This document shows, piece after piece, positions 57,749-64,000 of a stretch of DNA of 64,000 nucleotides. The translations under genes and the position numbers were made by a program. The notes under the pieces were generated by a model. The model saw only the letters and a program-made list of their open reading frames with translations, was not told where the DNA came from and made no database searches. The stretch spans positions 6,984,815 through 7,048,814 of the forward strand of contig CM035351.1 of NCBI GenBank assembly GCA_020137815.1. The letters are read 5' to 3'. The stretch comes from Hormiphora californensis (Eukaryota; Ctenophora; Tentaculata; Cydippida; Pleurobrachiidae). Position 1 is the stretch's first letter. The number at the start of each line of letters is the position of its first letter.

Positions 57749-59034
57749 TTAAGGGTACACCTCGGCAAAATTTTTGTCGAGTGCCCGCTTAGCTCTCCAT
57801 ATGGGGTTGTAGGGCATACCAAGCCGACCTCAAATGTGCAATTTTAGCCCTTAACTCGAATTCATATTTTTGCTACAGCCCCTCAAAGTTTGACCCTAAA
57901 AACCGGTTTTTAAGGTCCCTAAATTTTATTTTTAGGGCTAGAAAGCTGAAAATTTAGGGATTCATAGAGGATACCAAGGTGTATAGCTCAAACAGAAATT
58001 TTTTGAAATGGAGCTCAATTTTTTGTCTGAGACTATTTTACTTTTTTTGACTTTGAGGCCATATTTGGACATGTTCCTATGGACCGTTAAGGCTAAAAAT
58101 TGGATATTTGGTGCTCCTAACAATTGTCAAAGTAGCCACAAATTTTCAGGAGGTCCGAATTCGAAATGTGGCCTACAGGTTTCTTTTTGTAAAGCACATA
58201 TTTTAGGAAAACTTAAAATGGCTATATCTCAAAAACGGTAGGTCCTAGCGATCTAATTTTGTGCTAAATCGATTCAGCGGGTCCGATTTTGGGGGGGTCG
58301 TCTCTTAGACATTTTGCTCTAAGTCTAACCGTTTTTTCAGAAATCGTATTTTAAGATTTGAACATGTTTAGCAGAAATAGGTAAGATTAGCTCTAGCTAG
58401 AAGCATTTCTGCTAAACATGTACAAACCTTAAAATACGATTTCTGAATAAACGGTTAGACTTAGAGCAAAATGTCTAAGAGACGACCCCCCCAAAATCGG
58501 ACCCGCTGAATCAATTTAGCACAAAATTAGATCGCTAGGACCTACCGTTTTTGAGATATAGCCATTTTAAGTTTTCCTAAAATATGTGCTTTACAAAAAG
58601 AAACCTGTAGGCCACATTTCGAATTCGGACCTCCTGAAAATTTGTGGCTACTTTGACAATTGTTAGGAGCACCAAATATCCAATTTTTAGCCTTAACGGT
58701 CCATAGGAACATGTCCAAATATGGCCTCAAAGTCAAAAAAAGTAAAATAGTCTCAGCCAAAAAATTGAGCTCCATTTCAAAAAATTTCTGTTTGAGCTAT
58801 ACACCTTGGTATCCTCTATGAATCCCTAAATTTTCAGCTTTCTAGCCCTAAAAATAAAATTTAGGGACCTTAAAAACCGGTTTTTAGGGTCAAACTTTGA
58901 GGGGCTGTAGCAAAAATATGAATTCGAGTTAAGGGCTAAAATTGCACATTTGAGGTCGGCTTGGTATGCCCTACAACCCCATATGGAGAGCTAAGCGGGC
59001 ACTCGACAAAAATTTTGCCGAGGTGTACCCTTAA
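57749..59034. mobile_element. 1278-bp TTAA-flanked palindromic element, copy B
   Basis: 57753-59030 is a nearly perfect inverted repeat centred near 58391 with termini GGGTACACCTCGGC and complement, flanked by TTAA (57749-57752, 59031-59034). It shares the first 10 or so bases, the layout and the phrase gtcgagtgccc with element A (6912-8213), but most of the arms differ. Twin 77-aa frames at 58008-58241 (plus) and 58542-58775 (minus) are the same sequence in both arms, differing by one residue. It ends 73 bp before the tubulin start codon. Confidence 0.85.
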
Positions 59035-59107
59035 AGTGAGCTATCAAATGTATCAATTTTTAAAAACACCCCAAAACCAGCGTTTTCCTGTTTCCAGGGT
59101 ATATTTC

Positions 59108-60238
59108 ATGGCATGTATTGGCATCTTCATTGGACAGTGCGGGGTAACCCTGGGGTTGGATATCCTCGCCACTAAACCACCTAGTATGGAGTGTTATGAC
59201 GGTACTACCCATGCTATCTTTGTCGACACTGAAATGAAGGTCATCCGGCGGTACAGAAAGGGTCTTATCGCCCAATCTGCAGTTCACCTGTACCCTGATG
59301 TCGCGGGGTGTGGTGGATGCTATGCAAAGGGGGCTGAAACTGCCGCTAAATCACTTCCTGAAGTGCTGGGTCTGGTGGAGAGGCAGCTAGAACGGACTGA
59401 TTGCTGTGTGGGATTCCTTCTTGTTCACAGTCTGGCTGGGGGGACTGGTAGCGGGTTTGGGTCTACCCTGACCAGGGAACTAAAGACACTATACCCGGGC
59501 ATGTTCTTGTGCAATGTGTCCATCCTACCATTCCGGTCAGGGGAGAACCCAGTTCAGAGTTACAACACCCTCCTCTGTCTCCACCACCTCCAGGAGCACT
59601 CTGATCTTGTGGTTCTGGTGGAGAACTCTATAGTTGCTGAGGAGGTGGGAGGAGGAGCTAACATGCCCCAACTTAACAAGAAGATAGCAGCTAACCTCCA
59701 GGTGGTGCTGGGTGATAATAAACAAGTCCCCCACCGCCAGGCGCTGTGGGAGGTGGTTAAGAGTGTAGCAGCTATACCAGCTGTGAAGATGTGTACTGTG
59801 GGTGGTGTTGGAGGGGTGAGGAGTAGTTCGGAGATGGTTGATAAAACTGTGAGAGCTGTGAAACAGAGGACTGGATTTGGAAAATACCGGTCTTTGGGAG
59901 GGATATTCTGCACCTACAACACGTCATCCCAGCTCCTGGATGAGAGGGGTGAGAGCAAGATCAGGAAAGCGTGTAATTTCACATCCTGGAATACATTTCC
60001 AATTGATTTCTGGAGCGCTCCTACCAAACAGCAGATGGTGACAGCTAGTAGTTTTATTCTAAACTGTAGTAGTGTGTGTAACAGTGTTGTAACAGAGTGT
60101 GATAATGCGATGTTAAAGTTCCATGCTGGGGCATACCTTCACTGGTTCGAGAAACACGGGACTGGGAGGGAGGAGTTTTTAGCTGCTTTTCAGACGTGTA
60201 ACGATATTGTAAATAATTATAACCACTTTTGTACATGA
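59108..60238 (+). CDS. Divergent tubulin, delta-like
   Basis: Tubulin-superfamily GTPase. Delta tubulin acts at centrioles and basal bodies. The frame is 376 residues from ATG 59108. I chose this start because the longer frame reads back into the TTAA palindrome, and an acceptor-like tttccag ends at 59099. Motifs: IGIFIGQCGVTLG (N-terminal nucleotide loop), IFVDTEMKVI (the DMEPKVI-type segment of delta tubulin), HSLAGGTGSGFGS (tubulin signature, about 108-120), NPVQSYNTLLCLHHL, and a C-terminus ending FLAAFQTCNDIVNNYN. It is about 75 residues shorter than human TUBD1, mainly in the N-terminal and central loops. Delta is favoured by the segments listed; zeta or another divergent type cannot be excluded. 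Confidence 0.75.
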   Translation: MACIGIFIGQCGVTLGLDILATKPPSMECYDGTTHAIFVDTEMKVIRRYRKGLIAQSAVHLYPDVAGCGGCYAKGAETAAKSLPEVLGLVERQLERTDCCVGFLLVHSLAGGTGSGFGSTLTRELKTLYPGMFLCNVSILPFRSGENPVQSYNTLLCLHHLQEHSDLVVLVENSIVAEEVGGGANMPQLNKKIAANLQVVLGDNKQVPHRQALWEVVKSVAAIPAVKMCTVGGVGGVRSSSEMVDKTVRAVKQRTGFGKYRSLGGIFCTYNTSSQLLDERGESKIRKACNFTSWNTFPIDFWSAPTKQQMVTASSFILNCSSVCNSVVTECDNAMLKFHAGAYLHWFEKHGTGREEFLAAFQTCNDIVNNYNHFCT

Positions 60239-60428
60239 TAATGCTATGTTTTATATTTCCTGTATATTTAGCGCTCAATTTTTATTAAGAACAGCCTTGT
60301 TTTCATCAATCTCGACCCTATTTATACCCAACTGATCAAATACCACTACATCTCTTCATAATTGACTCCTCCCTAGATGTAACTAGTTCCCATGGCAACC
60401 TGTGTGACGTCACTATACCTATGACGTC
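60239..60428. other. Intergenic
   Basis: Short spacer between the tubulin and the next small gene. It contains two tgacgtca-type motifs (60407-60428) just before the next ATG, a possible CREB/ATF-like site. Confidence 0.4.
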
Positions 60429-60680
60429 ATGTCAGCCAAGGAGGTGGTGATATCAATAGATGAGATCCTGGAGGACATAACCCGGGCATCCTCCACCGAC
60501 CCCGTTTTTACAATAGGAGCCAAGGCGCCCATCCTATCTGGGGAGGTGCAGAAATATATGAAACAGCAAAGTGAACTTGGGGAGCTTGAGGAGAGAGCTA
60601 GGGGTGAAATTCAGAAATTAGAGAATGCTGTACCTGCCTTGCAGGACAAGGAAGAACAATTGAATTCGTTAAACTTTTGA
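60429..60680 (+). CDS. Small coiled-coil protein, unknown
   Basis: An 83-residue single-exon frame with no recognised family. The C-terminal half (about 44-80, KQQSELGELEERARGEIQKL) has heptad-like Leu/Ile spacing and high Glu/Lys/Arg, typical of a short coiled coil. The N-terminus is acidic and hydrophobic (VVISIDEILEDI). Size and layout resemble small subunits of multi-protein coiled-coil complexes, but no assignment can be made. Its composition is unlike the surrounding non-coding frames, which favours a real gene. Confidence 0.55.
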   Translation: MSAKEVVISIDEILEDITRASSTDPVFTIGAKAPILSGEVQKYMKQQSELGELEERARGEIQKLENAVPALQDKEEQLNSLNF

Positions 60681-60858
60681 GAATTGTGTACTGTGTGAAT
60701 TTTGTTGGAAGTTGAACTTCTATTTCAGTTTTTGTAAAGTTTTCAACATCTTCTGCCCCCAATTCTGACACCCCACTCCCAAGAATTATACCCTGGACCC
60801 CAACTCTTTGTCAACCCCCATTCCCCCACAATTACCACCTCTCTTTTAGTACAGTACC

Positions 60859-61347
60859 ATGTGCGAAGATATAGACTACAGTGACCTATTCCCTGATCGA
60901 TACACCGATTCAGACCCAGGTTACAAGGCCTGCTCAGTCACCCTACCCGATCCTCCAGTGGTAACACCCTGGCCCCCTCCCCGGCAATGGCGTGGTGGTG
61001 GACGGCGCTACAACAATCATCATGGAGGGAACCCAAACAACAGGTCTTATGATCGGTCAAGGGATGAGTGGTGTCATTCTAATGATAGACAAGGGTACAT
61101 TAGGTCACGTGGGGGGTCACGTGATCATCCGTACAGTGGAAACAGGGATTACAGACGGGATTATAGGGACAACCAACACAGAGGAGGGGGTGTAGGTGGA
61201 GGTTACCATGGTTACCAACACAATCAACAACATGGTAACCATGGTAACCATGACAGGAGGGACCATGATGATTACAGGAGAAGGGGAGGGGATCACCACC
61301 AGAACAGACACGAGAGACAGCAGTCCATCTACCATAACGACAGATGA
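60859..61347 (+). CDS. Arg/Gly/His/Asn-rich low-complexity protein
   Basis: A 162-residue frame. The first 45 residues are acidic then proline-rich (DIDYSDLFPDRYTDSDPG, PWPPPRQW). The rest is rich in Arg, Gly, His, Asn, Asp and Tyr, with RGGG, SRDH, DYRRDYRD and GNHGNHDRRDHDDYRRRGGD. Such tails occur in RNA-binding or condensate-forming proteins. No folded domain is visible. It could be the 3' exon of a larger gene, since an acceptor-like tttag stands just upstream (60845-60849). Confidence 0.5.
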   Translation: MCEDIDYSDLFPDRYTDSDPGYKACSVTLPDPPVVTPWPPPRQWRGGGRRYNNHHGGNPNNRSYDRSRDEWCHSNDRQGYIRSRGGSRDHPYSGNRDYRRDYRDNQHRGGGVGGGYHGYQHNQQHGNHGNHDRRDHDDYRRRGGDHHQNRHERQQSIYHNDR

Positions 61348-61544
61348 CGGTGTGTTATGTTATTGTTCAGTAAACATTCAGTTTGTATGACTTTATATAT
61401 TGATATTGGTACATTGCCAACCTATTATTATCAGATTTGTTGTAATATCTTGCGTTTCATTCCTCCATTATATCTGAAATCCCACCTCTGCCTATAAATC
61501 ATAAATCAAATAATAATTAATATCCTCTCTCTTCTGTTAGGGGT

Positions 61545-62303
61545 ATGTCATTACCATCCCACCTCTCAAATGGGTCCTGGATATGTCAGAAAGAATCAAT
61601 ATCCCGGCAGTACAAATTCCTCAAACGGATAGTCAAGCTAAAATTCAACCAGATGGATTTCGAGTTTGCTGCTTGGCAGATGTTTTACCTTGTTACCACC
61701 CCCGCTAAGATTTACAAGAACAGTCAAATGAGGAAACACACAAGGAACCAATGGGCGAGGGATGACCCTGCCTTCATGGTCCTGCTAGCTGGGTTTCTTG
61801 CAGTCTCGTCCATCCTCTTTGCAGTGATTCTCAAGTTGAGCGTGTCAGGGTTCTTCAAGTTCCTCCTCTGGGTGGTTTTTATAGACTTTATTGGTGTGGG
61901 CCTCGTCATAGCAGGGGCGTGCTGGTATATTTGTGGGTGGGTAGCACGGAAGGAGAACCTGCCCCAAAGCCCCGAGTTTGGGTACTCATTTGATGTCCAC
62001 TGCAATGCGTTCTTCCCAGTTTTGGTGATTATGCATGTTATTCAGCCACTCTGCTGGCACATCTTTATCGATGGTAATGGTATGTGGAGCTCCTTCATGG
62101 GCAACTCACTATGGGTGCTGGCAATCGCATCCTACATCTACATCACCTTCCTGGGGTATGCAGCCCTGCCGTTTGTACAGGGTGCTGAGAAAATCCTGTA
62201 CCTCATCGCTGCTCTTTTCGTTATCTTCCTCTTCTCTGTGTGCCTCAATCATAATTGGGGGAAACATTTGATCAACTTTTACCGGTACCGCATAGGCGAG
62301 TAA
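61545..62303 (+). CDS. UNC50: UNC-50 homologue
   Basis: Multi-pass Golgi/inner nuclear membrane protein needed for trafficking of certain ligand-gated channels. The 252-residue frame has the family core QMDFEFAAWQMFYLVTTPAK, NQWARDDPAFMVLL, LLWVVFIDFIGVGLVIAG, EFGYSFDVHCNAFFPVLVI and SYIYITFLGYAALPFVQG. Five to six hydrophobic segments are visible at about 80-105, 110-138, 160-180, 195-220 and 222-240. Length matches the family (about 259 in human). It is coded in one exon. An acceptor (gttag) lies at 61536-61540 just before the ATG, so an untranslated first exon is likely. Confidence 0.95.
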   Translation: MSLPSHLSNGSWICQKESISRQYKFLKRIVKLKFNQMDFEFAAWQMFYLVTTPAKIYKNSQMRKHTRNQWARDDPAFMVLLAGFLAVSSILFAVILKLSVSGFFKFLLWVVFIDFIGVGLVIAGACWYICGWVARKENLPQSPEFGYSFDVHCNAFFPVLVIMHVIQPLCWHIFIDGNGMWSSFMGNSLWVLAIASYIYITFLGYAALPFVQGAEKILYLIAALFVIFLFSVCLNHNWGKHLINFYRYRIGE

Positions 62304-62930
62304 TGGGCAGGCATCGCTGTTGTGATAGATCCAGATATTGAGAGAACGCATGATATGCACGAGATATATAACTTGTACAGAGGAAATGGAATGTATAAAC
62401 AGGGCGCTATGTACCACCGATATATGATATGACATGTGTTTTGGGGTGACACCCTGTACTGCTAACAATAACAATCACGTGTCATATATTTAAACACGTG
62501 TCTTCATAATGGGGCTAATCTGAGCTATTTGATTTGTGCATGAGGTGTAGTAACACACGGTGGAAAAGTGAACCAGTGTGTGCTATGTGTATTTTGTTTG
62601 ATGAGTATGAATTTTGTTAAACTACTGCTTTTTTTCTTGGTTAGAAACACTTTGTTCTGAATTATCAAACGATGCAGTTTTTATCTGTTTTTTATCTGTT
62701 CCCCTCAAACATACCTCCCTTATTATAATCATCACTCCTCTTTCCCTCAATGCCCTAGACAAATCCCTCCCTCTTGTGTTTTCTCCAACTAATTCCCTCC
62801 AAAAAAACTTCCTAACCGCCTCCCTCCCCTGCTGTAGATCTACAATTGCTAACTCCCTCCCTCCCCCCACTTACTAACTCGCTCCCTTCATTCCACTGTA
62901 GAACAACACACACTGAATCACCGCGGTACG
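62304..62930. other. Intergenic
   Basis: 3' flank of UNC50 and 5' flank of the last gene. CT-rich between 62700 and 62890. No additional gene recognised. Confidence 0.5.
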
Positions 62931-63812
62931 ATGTCAGGGGTTCCCCTTGGCTACTACTATGGCCAGGAGTTTGTCAGGGGGGACATTGCCCTTCTGGACC
63001 ACTGTTACTCCCGGCCCTTCCAGTCGCTGGTGCACCATAACAAGGTCCACACCCAGCAGCCCCGGACCATCCTGAAACTGGAGGATCCCCCGGAGACAGA
63101 GGACGATATAGACGTGTCTGGGGGTGTTACACATGTGAGTAGTGGGGGTGTTACACATGTGAGTAGTGGGGGTGTTACACATGTGAGTAGTATTATAGAC
63201 GTGTCTGGGGGGGGGGGGGTTACACATGTGAGTAGTATAGATGTGTCTCATGTCTGGGGGGTGTTACACATGTGAGAAGTATAGACGTGTCTGGGGGCGT
63301 TACACATGTGAGTTGTGGGGGTGTTATACATGTGAGTAGTATTTTGTCTGGCCAGGCGAGATAAAACCCCAGAAGTCAGAACCCTTTTGATAAGGATTGT
63401 TCAACTGATAGCTCTAAACTGATAAATGTAGACACTCTTTCTATCATTTGTTTCTAGGAACCAAATACCCACTCCCACTACCTCTTCATTTCAGATCGCT
63501 CCACCCTTTGACATGCCCCTTCATTTCAGATCGCTCCCCCCTTTGACATGCCCCTTCATTTCAGATCGCTCCACCCTTTGACATGCCCCTCCATTTCAGA
63601 TCGCTCCCCCATTTGACATGCCCCGGAACGCCCACCTGATAAACGAGACAGAACGGTTCCTGCTGACCCACTGTTCCAGCAAGTTGAGTGAGGAACACGA
63701 GGACTGGATGTCCCGGGTAACCTGGAACCCCGAGCAACATGCTCTCTTCGCACGGATCATGAAGATTATCGACACTGCCCGGCTAGCTCGACTCAGCTCA
63801 GTGGGACACTAG
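62931..63812 (+). CDS. Two-exon gene of unknown function
   Basis: Exon 1 runs from 62931 to 63134 (donor GTGAGT at 63135) or to another of several equivalent donors; exon 2 is 63600-63812. With the first strong donor the product has 138 residues: N-terminus MSGVPLGYYYGQEFVRGDIA, an acidic linker (DPPETEDDID), and a C-terminal part (IAPPFDMPRNAHLINETERF; LLTHCSSKLSEEHEDWMSRV) that looks helical and folded. No family recognised. The intron carries repeated donor sites in a 24-bp minisatellite and repeated acceptors in a 35-bp minisatellite. Only the last acceptor keeps the long frame. Confidence 0.65.
63114..63340 (+). repeat. Minisatellite of 5' splice sites
   Basis: Units ggtgttacacatgtgagtag recur with donors GTGAGT at 63135, 63159, 63183, 63228, 63308 and 63332, and GTGAGA at 63272. 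The first three are 24 bp apart, so each extra unit would add eight residues in frame. Confidence 0.85.
63486..63634 (+). repeat. 35-bp tandem duplication of a 3' splice site
   Basis: Four copies of ttcatttcag|atcgctcc...tttgacatgcccc, with the AG|ATC junction at 63495, 63530, 63565 and 63600. The unit (35 bp) is not a multiple of three. Confidence 0.9.
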
Positions 63813-64000
63813 TAATGAAAGTGTAATGCGTAACATCTATACAGCACACGCAGCACGGACAACTCAGAAAGACATTTGCTATAATAAAGTGGGATCGGGA
63901 GCTGAGTACATGGCTCCACAACACCTTGTTTAGTGCACTGAGTCTGAGGCTGTTATTGGCTATCTATATCGATATGTTACAACATCTAGGATAACTCAGT
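63813..64000. other. 3' flank
   Basis: AATAAAG at 63882-63888 is a likely polyadenylation signal for the preceding gene. Nothing else was seen. Confidence 0.6.

Noticed and set aside
58008-58775. Twin 77-aa frames
   Set aside because: The same sequence in both arms of a palindrome. Identity reflects arm symmetry, not selection on a protein.

Overview
This window is nuclear DNA of an animal. Genes carry many short spliceosomal introns (roughly 50 to 350 bp, GT...AG), lie on both strands, and encode animal or flagellate-type proteins: a TRPA-like channel, TMEM245, ALDH9A1, OGG1, an acyl-CoA synthetase, a calcium-channel alpha2delta-type protein, ETFA, a divergent delta-like tubulin and UNC50. 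The compact genes, a phytochelatin synthase-like gene and the load of microsatellites and foldback repeats would fit an invertebrate, possibly an early-branching one such as a sponge. The exact lineage cannot be fixed from the sequence alone.

Layout. 1-9.8 kb is gene-free repeat territory: a 677-bp Mutator-like MITE nested in a foldback, tandem arrays, and a 1.3-kb TTAA-flanked palindrome. 9.84-12.6 kb is an intronless TRPA-like channel whose stop codon is supplied by a second 677-bp MITE. 13.9-20 kb is a head-to-tail array of Helitron-like units hosting two poly-G-ended foldback insertions. 21.8-28.9 kb is a plus-strand gene block: TMEM245 (5' part not found), ALDH9A1, a small membrane protein and OGG1. 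A 1.33-kb palindrome begins inside the last codons of OGG1. 32.4-37.9 kb holds a one-exon phytochelatin synthase domain and an acyl-CoA synthetase with two mutually exclusive 149-bp exons. 38.8-46.1 kb is a seven-exon alpha2delta gene on the minus strand with three small MITEs in its introns. 46.5-54.7 kb has no recognised gene. 54.7-63.8 kb is a second dense plus-strand block: an unknown gene, ETFA, another TTAA palindrome, a delta-like tubulin, two small unknown proteins, UNC50 and an unknown two-exon gene whose intron has minisatellite arrays at both ends that repeat the splice sites.

The genes are mostly unrelated housekeeping functions. Two act in linked mitochondrial metabolism (ACSL activates fatty acids; ETFA passes electrons from fatty-acid oxidation), and ALDH9A1 belongs to carnitine synthesis, but their nearness is not evidence of co-regulation. 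The main theme is how repeats touch gene edges: MITE-donated stop codons, a palindrome over a C-terminus, and minisatellites that multiply splice sites. Five reading-frame breaks in three conserved genes all fall at G runs and look more like base-calling indels than biology.
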